Shown: positions 1-7,142, counted from the first letter of the stretch. The stretch: DNA of 21,391 nt from Porticoccaceae bacterium UBA2002 (GCA_002334915.1 DDCQ01000085.1:1-21391); one strand, 5' to 3'. The notes: generated by a model not told the origin, from the letters alone. Program-made: numbers and translations.

Positions 1-280
1 GCTGGTACTCAAATGCAGCAATGCAGCGGCGGAATAGCGGGGGACTCTGCTGGCAATCTGCGCATACTGCATCAGACGGGGCGCTGTTTATTGGCATTGC
101 ACATCGGCGACAATGGCTGCCTAGCCAGGGCAGGTCGGCGATACAGTGATCGCAGAGTCAGTGGTTAGACTGACCCAGATAATCTCTGCAGCCGATACAT
201 TCGCCAGGCAGCAGGCTGTGGGGCCATTTAGATGGTTTGTAGCGCCTGATCAGGCGGCTAAAGCGAGTGGAACTGTCAAT
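1..280 (-). pseudogene. comF: comF 5' part, phosphoribosyltransferase-like competence protein, interrupted by an in-frame stop; runs off the window
   Basis: Reading the minus strand from about 280 gives a ComF-type N-terminus: LLPGECIGC, then LCDHCIADLPWLG, HCRRCAMP and VCADC. These are the paired CxxC zinc-ribbon cysteines that precede the phosphoribosyltransferase domain of ComF, a protein linked to DNA uptake and reuse. Two things are wrong. An in-frame TGA at 160-158 lies between the first and second cysteine pairs, where a CGA arginine codon would fit. There is also no ATG, GTG or TTG between the upstream in-frame stop (322-320) and the homologous region. The best start is ATT at 280-278, placed six bases after a good GGGAGG ribosome site. 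The frame stays open on both sides of the TGA to the window edge. It is either a recently inactivated gene, a sequencing error, or an unusually initiated gene with readthrough. Family identity is fairly sure; pseudogene status is inferred. Confidence 0.75.
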
Positions 281-313
281 AGCAAACCTCCCTGTCTGCC
301 AGTGCCGGGACCT

Positions 314-319
314 ATTATA
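314..319 (-). promoter_or_regulatory. candidate -10 box upstream of comF
   Basis: The minus strand carries an exact TATAAT just after the zapG stop codon. A transcript starting about seven bases downstream would have a leader of roughly 25 bases, with GGGAGG placed just before the ATT codon proposed as the comF start. No good -35 hexamer is visible at 16-18 bases, so this rests mainly on the perfect -10 and its position. Confidence 0.4.
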
Positions 320-326
320 TTAGGCC

Positions 327-845
327 CTAGCTGACATTGTGAGTGGGGTCGCTATCGTCTTCGTCCTCATCAATGCTGTTGGCTGCATTGGGTTGGCCTT
401 TGCTGAGATCCGCCTCATCGAGGCCATAATCCTCGCTGAGAATGCCACCAGGTACCTTGGGGGCATAGTCTCTGGGCGGCTCAATATCCTCGGCACTAAT
501 AAGGGGGTTGCCATCCTCATCCACCAGGCTGAGATCAGAACCCCCGGCCTTTAAAAGCTGACGGCCAACTTCAGGGCTGGCAAGGCGGATGGCGCTGGTG
601 GCCAGATGTTCGTGAATATGACGGTAACTCTGAGCCATATTGGTCGTTAGCTGGGACACTGTGACAAAGTGCTCTGTGACTTCTTGCTGATAGCGCTTGA
701 GTTGCTGTTCACTCTGCTCAAGCCGTTTCTCCAGCTCTGCCACCGAGGAGTCGCCACTGCCAGACTTGCGCGAGTACAGGTGCCCGATACCGGCGCCGAT
801 CAAAAAGAACGCCGCTGCAATAAGTATCATGGTCAGAGTGATCAA
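327..845 (-). CDS. zapG: ZapG/YhcB family inner-membrane cell-envelope protein (DUF1043)
   Basis: The protein has 172 residues: one N-terminal membrane segment (about residues 6-22), a charged coiled-coil-like stretch rich in Glu, Gln and Leu (about 35-65), and the family signature MAQSYRHIHEHLA. An acidic, disordered tail follows. The order matches E. coli YhcB (132 residues), which is anchored in the inner membrane and linked to division and envelope synthesis; this copy is about 40 residues longer, mainly in the tail. Two starts are possible. TTG at 845 keeps a short cytoplasmic lead before the membrane helix, as in E. coli, and follows a G-rich stretch. ATG at 830 would begin directly in the helix and has no ribosome site. 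I favour 845. It diverges from zapE. Confidence 0.85.
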   Translation of the reverse strand: MITLTMILIAAAFFLIGAGIGHLYSRKSGSGDSSVAELEKRLEQSEQQLKRYQQEVTEHFVTVSQLTTNMAQSYRHIHEHLATSAIRLASPEVGRQLLKAGGSDLSLVDEDGNPLISAEDIEPPRDYAPKVPGGILSEDYGLDEADLSKGQPNAANSIDEDEDDSDPTHNVS

Positions 846-861
846 AGTAATGCCCCCATCT

Positions 862-903
862 AAAATTTCCTAAAATACGGTTCCTAGAGTACGGTCCCTA
901 AAA
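862..903. repeat. three tandem 14-bp units in the zapG-zapE spacer
   Basis: Units begin at 862, 876 and 890. The second (TACGGTTCCTAGAG) and third (TACGGTCCCTAAAA) agree at 11 of 14 positions. The first (AAAATTTCCTAAAA) shares mainly the TTCCTA core. They lie just upstream of zapG in the divergent spacer, so they could bind a regulator, but no known operator is recognised. The remaining spacer (904-1060) is AT-rich and has no convincing sigma-70 promoter pair. Confidence 0.45.
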
Positions 904-995
904 AATTATCCTTACCCGAAAAGTGCAATGCACAGACCATTGCTCCAAAGCACCTCTATTGTAACGCAAAATATTATATCAGGTAGTGATGCAGA

Positions 996-1056
996 GTTTG
1001 GCTTGTCACCGACTTATTTGCTGGTTACAGTTCCCTGAGCCAAACAAGTAGTAACC
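996..1056 (+). promoter_or_regulatory. interleaved inverted repeats in the zapE leader
   Basis: GTTTGGCT at 996-1003 is complementary to AGCCAAAC at 1038-1045. GGTTAC at 1023-1028 is complementary to GTAACC at 1051-1056, four bases before the zapE ATG. The pairs interleave, so in RNA they would be either mutually exclusive or a pseudoknot. zapE has no evident Shine-Dalgarno sequence. A regulatory role is speculative; the 8-bp pair is unlikely but not impossible by chance. Confidence 0.25.
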
Positions 1057-1060
1057 TTTT

Positions 1061-2170
1061 ATGTCTACCCCAAAACTTCGCTACCAAAATGACCTTAGCC
1101 GCGAGGGCTTTGTCGCCGATGCCTCCCAGGCCCAGGCGGTAGAGCATCTCGAGGCGCTATATCAGCGTCTGGTAGCGCGACAGGCCAAACCGGCGGCCGG
1201 TATTCTGGGTGGCCTGCTAAAAAGATTTGCCCATTCAGCTCCCGAACCTGAGCAGGGGCTGTATTTTTGGGGCGGCGTGGGTCGTGGCAAGACCTACTTA
1301 ATGGATAACTTTTATGAAAGCCTGCCTTTTCAGCGCAAAATGCGCGTGCATTTCCATCGTTTTATGCGTCGGGTACATCAGGATCTAAAACGCCATAAGG
1401 GCAAGGCTAATCCCCTCAAGCTGGTGGCAGATACCATCGCTGATGAAACCTGCCTAATTTGCTTTGATGAATTTTTTGTCAGTGATATTACCGACGCCAT
1501 GATTCTGGGCCTGCTGTTGCAGGAGCTGTTTGCCCGGGGTGTCTGTCTGGTGGCTACCTCCAACATTGTGCCCGACCAGCTGTACCTCAATGGCCTGCAG
1601 CGCCAGAGATTTCTGCCCGCCATTGCGCTGCTCAACAGGCACTGCCTGGTAGTCAATGTAGATGGCGGTATAGATCATCGACTGCGCGCCCTGGAAAAAG
1701 CCGAGCTCTATCATTCGCCACTGGGTGATGGTGCCCACCGGGCTATTCAGGCCACCTTTGACAGCCTGGTGCCCGTGGAGGGTGAAATCAAGCGGGCGGT
1801 CGATCTGGATGTCGAGGGGCGGCCCATTCCTGTGCTGGTGCTGGCAGAGGATATTGTGTGGTTTGACTTCGCCGCTATCTGCGAGGGTCCGCGCAGTCAA
1901 AATGACTATATAGATATCGCCAGAGAGTTTCACGCCGTGATGATCAGCAATGTGCCCGCCCTGGGTCTGGCAAATGACGATGCGGCGCGGCGCTTTATCA
2001 ACCTGGTCGATGAGTTCTATGACCGCAGTGTCAAACTGGCGCTATCTGCCGCAGAACCCCTGCCTTCACTGTATTCTGGCGGTCGTTTGGAGTTTGAATT
2101 CGCGCGCACCCAGAGCCGTCTTTTGGAGATGCAGAGCCGAGAATATCTGGCTCGTCCCCACCGACCCTAA
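1061..2170 (+). CDS. zapE: ZapE, AFG1-like cell-division ATPase
   Basis: The protein has 369 residues, the usual length for bacterial ZapE, an AFG1/LACE1-type AAA-like ATPase. In E. coli it associates with the Z-ring and affects division, especially under stress or low oxygen. The Walker A loop GGVGRGKT lies at residues 71-78, and the Walker B stretch LICFDEFF has its acidic pair at 136-137. Family stretches RVHFHRFMRRVH, TSNIVPDQLY and the C-terminal EFYDRSVKL are present. The ATG at 1061 is the first start in frame and gives the normal N-terminus, though no clear ribosome site precedes it. It diverges from zapG, another division and envelope gene, and lies upstream of rplM-rpsI, which has its own promoter. 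Confidence 0.93.
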   Translation: MSTPKLRYQNDLSREGFVADASQAQAVEHLEALYQRLVARQAKPAAGILGGLLKRFAHSAPEPEQGLYFWGGVGRGKTYLMDNFYESLPFQRKMRVHFHRFMRRVHQDLKRHKGKANPLKLVADTIADETCLICFDEFFVSDITDAMILGLLLQELFARGVCLVATSNIVPDQLYLNGLQRQRFLPAIALLNRHCLVVNVDGGIDHRLRALEKAELYHSPLGDGAHRAIQATFDSLVPVEGEIKRAVDLDVEGRPIPVLVLAEDIVWFDFAAICEGPRSQNDYIDIAREFHAVMISNVPALGLANDDAARRFINLVDEFYDRSVKLALSAAEPLPSLYSGGRLEFEFARTQSRLLEMQSREYLARPHRP

Positions 2171-2210
2171 ACAACCGCGCAAAAAAGTTAGTTTTTGCTT
2201 CAAGAAGCCC

Positions 2211-2239
2211 TTGTAATAGGCCCCGGGGGTCATTACAAT
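2211..2239 (+). promoter_or_regulatory. candidate sigma-70 promoter of rplM-rpsI
   Basis: A -35 TTGTAA (2211-2216) and -10 TACAAT (2234-2239) are separated by exactly 17 bases, with 4 of 6 and 5 of 6 matches to consensus. Transcription would begin near 2246, leaving a leader of about 37 bases that consists almost entirely of a hairpin and the ribosome site. Confidence 0.6.
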
Positions 2240-2249
2240 TCGCACCCTT

Positions 2250-2267
2250 TTTTGGGATCCCCCAAAA
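2250..2267 (+). promoter_or_regulatory. leader hairpin next to the rplM ribosome site
   Basis: TTTTGGG (2250-2256) pairs perfectly with CCCAAAA (2261-2267) across a four-base loop. The ribosome site AGGTAGGA follows a few bases later, before the ATG at 2283. In E. coli the rplM-rpsI operon is repressed by its product L13 acting on the mRNA leader. This hairpin sits where such a control element would be expected, but direct homology is not shown. Confidence 0.45.
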
Positions 2268-2282
2268 GCCAGGTAGGATAAG

Positions 2283-2711
2283 ATGAAAACATATAGCGCA
2301 AAAGCAGAATCAGTAGAACGCGACTGGTATATCGTCGATGCAGAGGGCAAGACTCTCGGTCGTCTGGCCGTTGAAGTTGCGACAAGATTACGTGGCAAGC
2401 ACAAGCCAGAGTTCACCCCTCATGTTGATACAGGCGATTATATTGTCGTAGTCAATGCTGAGAAGGTTGCAGTTACCGGCAATAAAGCGAAAGACAAAAT
2501 TTATTACTCGCACACCGGATACCCCGGTGGCATCAAAGACATTTCTTTTGAAAAGTTGATCGATAAAGCGCCTGAGCGTGTTATCCAGTCAGCAGTTAAA
2601 GGTATGTTACCGCGCGGTCCTCTGGGCCGAGAAATGTTTAGAAAGCTGAAGGTCTATGCCGGTGTGAACCATCCCCACGCTGCGCAACAGCCTCAGACAT
2701 TAGAAATCTAA
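2283..2711 (+). CDS. rplM: 50S ribosomal protein L13
   Basis: The protein has 142 residues, the same length as E. coli L13, an early-assembling protein of the large subunit. It begins [20 protein letters not shown] and contains [27 protein letters not shown] and [10 protein letters not shown], all L13 signatures. The start follows AGGTAGGA at good spacing. The rpsI start lies 12 bases after the stop, so the two form the conserved rplM-rpsI operon. Confidence 0.98.
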   Translation: MKTYSAKAESVERDWYIVDAEGKTLGRLAVEVATRLRGKHKPEFTPHVDTGDYIVVVNAEKVAVTGNKAKDKIYYSHTGYPGGIKDISFEKLIDKAPERVIQSAVKGMLPRGPLGREMFRKLKVYAGVNHPHAAQQPQTLEI

Positions 2712-2723
2712 CGGAAAGCGACC

Positions 2724-3116
2724 ATGGCAGACACTCAATATTATGGCACTGGACGTCGCAAGACATCAGCAGCCCGCGTTTTCATGAAATCTGGAAACGG
2801 CACCATCACAATTAACGATCGCGCTATCGATGTGTACTTCGGACGTGAAGTAGCACGCATGATTGTTCGTCAACCTTTCGAAATTGTAGATATGGTTGAG
2901 AAGTTCGACCTCAATATCTCGGTTGCTGGTGGCGGTAACTTTGGTCAGGCTGGTGCAATCCGTCACGGTATTGCGCGGGCACTGGTAGAGTACGATGAAA
3001 ACCTGCGTCCCTCACTGCGCAAAGCCGGCTTTTTGACCCGCGATGCACGTCAGGTAGAGCGCAAGAAAGTGGGCCTGCACAAAGCGCGCAAGCGTCCACA
3101 ATTCTCGAAGCGTTAA
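2724..3116 (+). CDS. rpsI: 30S ribosomal protein S9
   Basis: The protein has 130 residues, the family length. It opens with the [15 protein letters not shown] signature, includes [14 protein letters not shown], and ends KRPQFSKR. The basic C-terminal tail is the part of S9 that reaches the P-site tRNA in the ribosome. It is co-transcribed with rplM and followed 18 bases later by a strong terminator. Confidence 0.98.
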   Translation: MADTQYYGTGRRKTSAARVFMKSGNGTITINDRAIDVYFGREVARMIVRQPFEIVDMVEKFDLNISVAGGGNFGQAGAIRHGIARALVEYDENLRPSLRKAGFLTRDARQVERKKVGLHKARKRPQFSKR

Positions 3117-3134
3117 TCGACACCCTGATACTAG

Positions 3135-3163
3135 AGCCCGACCCATTGGTCGGGCTTTTTTTT
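3135..3163 (+). terminator. rho-independent terminator of rplM-rpsI
   Basis: AGCCCGACC (3135-3143) pairs perfectly with GGTCGGGCT (3148-3156) around a four-base CATT loop and runs into eight T residues (3156-3163). This ends the ribosomal-protein operon cleanly before the bc1 genes. Confidence 0.93.
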
Positions 3164-3208
3164 GCCCTTAAAAATCAATAAGTTAGACTATTTCTGCGCA
3201 ACTAATTA

Positions 3209-3237
3209 TTGCGTAAAAATGCGCTATCCGTTACTAT
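3209..3237 (+). promoter_or_regulatory. candidate promoter of the cytochrome bc1 operon
   Basis: A -35-like TTGCGT (3209-3214) and -10-like TACTAT (3232-3237) are 17 bases apart, after the rpsI terminator. An imperfect dyad, GCGCAA (3196-3201) and TTGCGT (3209-3214), overlaps the -35. Both hexamers are only moderate matches. Confidence 0.4.
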
Positions 3238-3255
3238 GCAGCGCCTTTTTTATTT

Positions 3256-3276
3256 ACACACGAGCCCGTGTGTTTT
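3256..3276 (+). terminator. hairpin with short T-run in the petA leader; weak terminator or attenuator
   Basis: ACACACG (3256-3262) pairs perfectly with CGTGTGT (3267-3273) around AGCC, ending in four T residues (3273-3276). It lies about 35 bases before petA and downstream of the likely promoter. It could reduce readthrough from upstream or modulate the bc1 transcript. The T-run is too short for a confident terminator. Confidence 0.4.
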
Positions 3277-3309
3277 GAATCCAAATTTTAAGTTTAGAGG
3301 GAGAGCGTC

Positions 3310-3915
3310 ATGAGCAATGACGGTGTCAACCAAAGCCGCCGCAAATTCCTGTTGGGTGCTACTTCGGTAGTTGGTGGTGCAGGTGTAGTTGGTGCAGCAA
3401 TACCTTTTGTATCGTCCTGGCAGCCCAGCGCTAAAGCAAAAGCGGCTGGTGCCCCGGTTAAAGTCAATATTTCCAAGCTGGAAGCCGGTGGTCGCCTGGT
3501 CGTTGAATGGCGCGGCAAGCCAGTTTATATAGTCCGTCGCACATCAGAGTCTCTGGCTGCGATTAACGCAATTGATACCAGTATCCTCAGAGACGCCGAC
3601 TCAGAAGTCGCCTCTCAACCGGCCTATGTGTCTGGCTCTGCCCGCACCATGGCTGGCAAAGAAGAGTATCTGATTTTGGTTGGCCTGTGCACACACCTGG
3701 GCTGTGCCCCTATGTATCGCCCCGATGTGGGCGCTGCAGATCTGGGTGGCGACTCCTGGCTGGGCGGTTTCTTCTGCCCCTGTCACGGTTCCAAGTTTGA
3801 TCTCTCTGGTAGAGTTTTTGCTGGTGTACCTGCACCAACTAATCTTGAAATTCCGCCTCATAGCTATGAGTCAGATGATGTTGTGATTATTGGTATAGAT
3901 TCGGAGGTTGCGTAA
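3310..3915 (+). CDS. petA: Rieske iron-sulfur subunit of the cytochrome bc1 complex
   Basis: The protein has 201 residues. A twin-arginine signal-anchor (SRRKFLLG, then a hydrophobic helix at about 16-36) indicates export of the folded iron-sulfur domain by the Tat pathway. The cluster motifs are CTHLGC (residues 127-132) and CPCHGS (156-161). By analogy with bovine Rieske protein, C127, H129, C156 and H159 hold the 2Fe-2S centre, and C132-C158 form the disulfide. The protein moves electrons from ubiquinol at the Qo site to cytochrome c1. A GGGAG ribosome site precedes the ATG. The stop overlaps the next start as TAATG, so petA and petBC are translationally coupled. Confidence 0.97.
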   Translation: MSNDGVNQSRRKFLLGATSVVGGAGVVGAAIPFVSSWQPSAKAKAAGAPVKVNISKLEAGGRLVVEWRGKPVYIVRRTSESLAAINAIDTSILRDADSEVASQPAYVSGSARTMAGKEEYLILVGLCTHLGCAPMYRPDVGAADLGGDSWLGGFFCPCHGSKFDLSGRVFAGVPAPTNLEIPPHSYESDDVVIIGIDSEVA

Positions 3916-5951
3916 TGAGCAACGAAACAGGCTTTGCCGCATGGCTAAATGCCCGTATGCCGACGCTCCAGCGCGAGTGGAAGCGTCATATGTCGGAGTA
4001 TTACGCGCCGAAAAACTTTAACTTCTGGTACTACTTCGGCGTGCTGTCGATGGTAGTTCTGGTGATTCAGCTGGTCACTGGTGTCTGGTTGCTGATGAGC
4101 TATCAGGGCTCTGCAGAGCAGGCCTTTGCCTCGGTTGAATATATTATGCGAGATGTAGATCTCGGCTGGATTATCCGCTATGCCCACAGTACCGGGGCAT
4201 CGGCGTTCTTTATCGTAGTCTATCTGCATATGTTCCGCGGCCTGATGTATGGCTCCTACAAGGCGCCCAGGGAACTGGTGTGGATCTTCGGCATGACTAT
4301 CTACCTGGCCCTGATGGCAGAGGCCTTTTTGGGTTATGTACTGCCCTGGGGTCAGATGTCCTACTGGGGCGCCCAGGTGATTATCTCACTGTTTGGCGCT
4401 ATTCCAGTGGTGGGTGAAGATATAGTCCAGTGGATTCGCGGTGACTACCTGATCTCAGGAATTACCCTCAATCGCTTTATGTCACTGCATGTTGTGGCTC
4501 TGCCGATTATTCTGATTGCACTGATCGTTATGCATATTATTGCCCTGCACGACGTGGGTTCAAACAACCCCGATGGTGTCAGCATCAAAGAGCACAAAGA
4601 TAAAGACGGCAATCCAATCGATGGTCTGCCGTTCTTCCCCTACTTTGTGATTCACGATCTGGTACCCATAGTGGTATTCCTGTTTGCCTTCTGCGCTGTG
4701 CTGTTCTTTATGCCAGAGATGGGCGGTTTCTTCCTTGAGTACGCCAACTTTGAAATTGCCAATTCATTGAAAACCCCAGAGCATATTGCCCCGGTTTGGT
4801 ACTTCACCCCCTACTACTCCATGTTGCGGGCGGTGCCAGACAAACTGGGCGGCTTTATTATTATGGGTGCGGCTATCGCCATCCTGTTTGTGCTGCCATG
4901 GCTGGACAGAAGCCCGGTTCGCTCTATGCGCTACAAGGGCAATATCAGCCGGGCTGCCCTGCTTATATTTGCCGCGGTATTTATTATTCTCGGTTATCTG
5001 GGTGTTAAGGCTCCCACTGAAGGCCGCACCATTCTTGCGCAGATCTGTACAGTGTTGTATTTCTCGTACTTTATTGGTATCTATTTCTGGACCAAATACG
5101 AGACCACCAGACCAGAGCCGGCGCGCATTACTATGGACGGCGGTATCGGGCCCCTCAAAACCCTGGGCGCCATTGGTATAGTTGCACTGCTGGTGGTTAT
5201 CCCCATCAAGGCAGTGGGTGCCGAGAGTGGCTACGCCTGCGGAACCATTGACTGCGAGCCCTTTGAAGCTCAGCTGACTAACGATGCATCACTGCAAAAC
5301 GGAGCCAAGTTAGCGGTAAATTTTTGCATGGGGTGCCATTCATTTAAGTACTCGCGATGGGAGCGGGTTGCCAATGATATAGGCATCCCCAACCAACTGA
5401 TGCTCGACAACATGGTATTCACCGGTCAAAAAATTGGTGAGCTGATGGACATTGCCATGCCCGCCGACAGTGCTAAAGAATGGTTTGGCGCCGCACCACC
5501 GGACCTGACCCTGGTGGCAAGATCTCGCAAGCCAGAATGGGTTTATACCTATCTGCTTAATTTCTACGCTGACCCAAGTCGCCCCTTAGGTGTAAACAAC
5601 AAAGTCTTTAAGGATGTGGGTATGCCCCATGCTCTGCTGGACCTTCAGGGATTGGCAGAATGTGCGCCCGGCCCTGTGTTGGCGGCCAATGGTGGTATCA
5701 AGCGCGACCTGATGACCGGCGAAGATATTCTCGACGACCCCTGTGGCAACTACAGCATTACCAAAGCCGGCACCATGAGCGAAGAAGAATACCAGACTGC
5801 AGTTTATGACCTGGTTAACTTTTTAACCTATATTGCCGAGCCAATGGCCGAGCAACGCAAGCATATAGGCCGTCTGGTGCTGTTATTTTTGCTACTATTA
5901 TTGGTACCCACTGTTCTGTTGAACCGCGAGTACTGGAAAGGCATTCACTAG
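3915..5951 (+). CDS. petBC: fused cytochrome b / cytochrome c1 of the bc1 complex (FbcH-like)
   Basis: One open frame of 678 codons encodes two normally separate subunits. Residues 1 to about 406 are cytochrome b: eight membrane helices; heme-ligand histidines H91, H105, H192 and H207; and a PVWY Qo-site motif, the variant usual in beta- and gammaproteobacteria. Residues from about 407 on are cytochrome c1. A signal-peptide-like helix ends at AVGA, followed by heme motif CMGCH (471-475), FGAAPPDLTLVAR, probable axial Met570 in VGMPH, and a C-terminal anchor ending REYWKGIH. No stop or ribosome site separates the halves; the ATG at codon 407 has no Shine-Dalgarno. Bradyrhizobium FbcH has the same fusion and is cut after synthesis, so signal peptidase processing at AVGA is expected. 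The start overlaps the petA stop and follows GGAGG. Confidence 0.95.
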   Translation: MSNETGFAAWLNARMPTLQREWKRHMSEYYAPKNFNFWYYFGVLSMVVLVIQLVTGVWLLMSYQGSAEQAFASVEYIMRDVDLGWIIRYAHSTGASAFFIVVYLHMFRGLMYGSYKAPRELVWIFGMTIYLALMAEAFLGYVLPWGQMSYWGAQVIISLFGAIPVVGEDIVQWIRGDYLISGITLNRFMSLHVVALPIILIALIVMHIIALHDVGSNNPDGVSIKEHKDKDGNPIDGLPFFPYFVIHDLVPIVVFLFAFCAVLFFMPEMGGFFLEYANFEIANSLKTPEHIAPVWYFTPYYSMLRAVPDKLGGFIIMGAAIAILFVLPWLDRSPVRSMRYKGNISRAALLIFAAVFIILGYLGVKAPTEGRTILAQICTVLYFSYFIGIYFWTKYETTRPEPARITMDGGIGPLKTLGAIGIVALLVVIPIKAVGAESGYACGTIDCEPFEAQLTNDASLQNGAKLAVNFCMGCHSFKYSRWERVANDIGIPNQLMLDNMVFTGQKIGELMDIAMPADSAKEWFGAAPPDLTLVARSRKPEWVYTYLLNFYADPSRPLGVNNKVFKDVGMPHALLDLQGLAECAPGPVLAANGGIKRDLMTGEDILDDPCGNYSITKAGTMSEEEYQTAVYDLVNFLTYIAEPMAEQRKHIGRLVLLFLLLLLVPTVLLNREYWKGIH

Positions 5952-5980
5952 GTTCAGACAAATTATTGAGTGGCCACACC

Positions 5981-6000
5981 GGGGCAGACTGATCTGCCCC
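5981..6000 (+). promoter_or_regulatory. stem-loop between petBC and sspA
   Basis: GGGGCAGA (5981-5988) pairs perfectly with TCTGCCCC (5993-6000) around a CTGA loop. No T-run follows, so it is more likely an intercistronic RNA stem that stabilises the 3' end or limits readthrough than a full intrinsic terminator. sspA has no obvious strong promoter after it. Confidence 0.5.
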
Positions 6001-6028
6001 TCTAACTATAAAAATATGAGAGGTTGTT

Positions 6029-6649
6029 GTGCGACGATCATCGATGACGTTATTTTCCGATCCTACTTGCCAGTACAGTCACCGAGTGCGAATTGTACTT
6101 GCTGAAAAGGGCGTTACCGTTGATATTGAAGATATCGAAGCCAATGGGGTAACTGAAGAAATTCTCGAGGCTAACCCCTACGGAACCCTGCCAACACTGG
6201 TAGATCGCGACCTGGCTCTCTATGAGTCCAAAGTTGTGATGGAATATCTCGATGAGCGCTTCCCTCATCCGCCACTGTTACCAGTCTACCCGGTGGCCCG
6301 AGCCCAGAGCCGTCTGTGGATCTATCGCATCGAACGGGACTGGTGCACCTTGGTCGACACCATTATCGCCAGCCCGGAAACTAAAAAAGCCGAAGCGGCG
6401 CGCAAAGAGTTTCACGAGTCGCTAATGACTATTTCCAGCATCTTCACCGAGATGCCTTACTTTATGAGTGAGGAATTTACCCTGGTCGATTGCTGTTTGG
6501 CGCCCATGTTATGGCGTCTGCCCCAGCTGGGTATCAAGCTGCCCAACAACCGTCAGGTTAAGCCCCTGTTGGAGTATATGGATCGCCTGTTCGAGCGTCC
6601 TTCCTTCCAGGAAAGTCTCACTGATCTTGAGCGCGAAATTCGCGCCTGA
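6029..6649 (+). CDS. sspA: stringent starvation protein A, glutathione-S-transferase fold regulator
   Basis: The protein has 206 residues: a thioredoxin-like N-terminal half ([20 protein letters not shown]) and an all-helical GST C-terminal half. It shares [39 protein letters not shown] and LWRLPQLGI with E. coli SspA. SspA binds RNA polymerase and changes promoter choice during starvation and acid stress; it is not a working glutathione transferase. GTG at 6029 is preferred over ATG at 6044 because GAGAGG lies at good spacing and E. coli SspA also has residues before its MTLFS. sspB follows after nine bases. Position downstream of petABC is conserved in gammaproteobacteria. Confidence 0.96.
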   Translation: MRRSSMTLFSDPTCQYSHRVRIVLAEKGVTVDIEDIEANGVTEEILEANPYGTLPTLVDRDLALYESKVVMEYLDERFPHPPLLPVYPVARAQSRLWIYRIERDWCTLVDTIIASPETKKAEAARKEFHESLMTISSIFTEMPYFMSEEFTLVDCCLAPMLWRLPQLGIKLPNNRQVKPLLEYMDRLFERPSFQESLTDLEREIRA

Positions 6650-6658
6650 TGAACTGAG

Positions 6659-7105
6659 ATGAATATGCGGTCCAATCGACCCTATCTGCTAAAAGCCTTC
6701 TATGACTGGATAGTGGATAACGATTGTACTCCCTACATCGTGGTCGATGCCCATTATCCTGAGGTAGAAGTGCCCCAGGATTTTGTCACCGATGGCCAGA
6801 TTGTTCTCAATATAGCCCCCCGAGCCGTCAGCAGTTTTGAGATGAACAACAACTATGTTCAGCTCTCGACGCGCTTTAGTGGCATGCCCATAGATATTTA
6901 TCTTCCCGTGGGCGCCGTTATGGGTATCTATGCCCAGGAAAATGGCCAGGGTATGGTATTTGAGCCAGAGAACCCAGAAGACAACCCGCCACCAAAACCT
7001 CCGAGTGGCCCCAAGCCAGTATTGAGTTCGGCAGAAAAAACCAAGCTGGCCGCTAAGCCAAAATCCAAGTCCAAGACTAAACCCTCACTGCGAGTTGTTA
7101 AGTAA
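6659..7105 (+). CDS. sspB: SspB, ClpXP specificity-enhancing adaptor
   Basis: The protein has 148 residues. The folded N-terminal domain includes RPYLLKAFYDWIVDN, GQIVLNIAPRAV and AVMGIYAQENGQGMVFEPE. A flexible proline- and lysine-rich linker follows, ending in LRVVK, the short C-terminal motif with which SspB docks on the ClpX zinc-binding domain. SspB captures ssrA-tagged polypeptides and delivers them to ClpXP. The linker is basic here rather than acidic as in E. coli, but both functional ends are kept. The ATG at 6659 follows the sspA stop closely, so the genes should be co-transcribed. Confidence 0.96.
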   Translation: MNMRSNRPYLLKAFYDWIVDNDCTPYIVVDAHYPEVEVPQDFVTDGQIVLNIAPRAVSSFEMNNNYVQLSTRFSGMPIDIYLPVGAVMGIYAQENGQGMVFEPENPEDNPPPKPPSGPKPVLSSAEKTKLAAKPKSKSKTKPSLRVVK

Positions 7106-7142
7106 CCGGGCTTTGCCAACTACAAATATCCGGGAGTTTCCT

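Noticed and set aside
146..334. Plus-strand open frame of 62 codons at the left edge
   Set aside because: It is antisense to the comF zinc-ribbon region, which has recognisable protein signatures; the plus-strand product has none.
5133..5951. Separate cytochrome c1 gene starting at the internal ATG (codon 407)
   Set aside because: No ribosome site precedes it and the upstream frame is open straight through from cytochrome b, so fusion is the simpler reading.
7095..7142. Upstream in-frame start for the thiolase
   Set aside because: It overlaps sspB, lacks a ribosome site, and would shift catalytic residues away from the normal Cys89/His348/Cys378 numbering given by the ATG at 7143.
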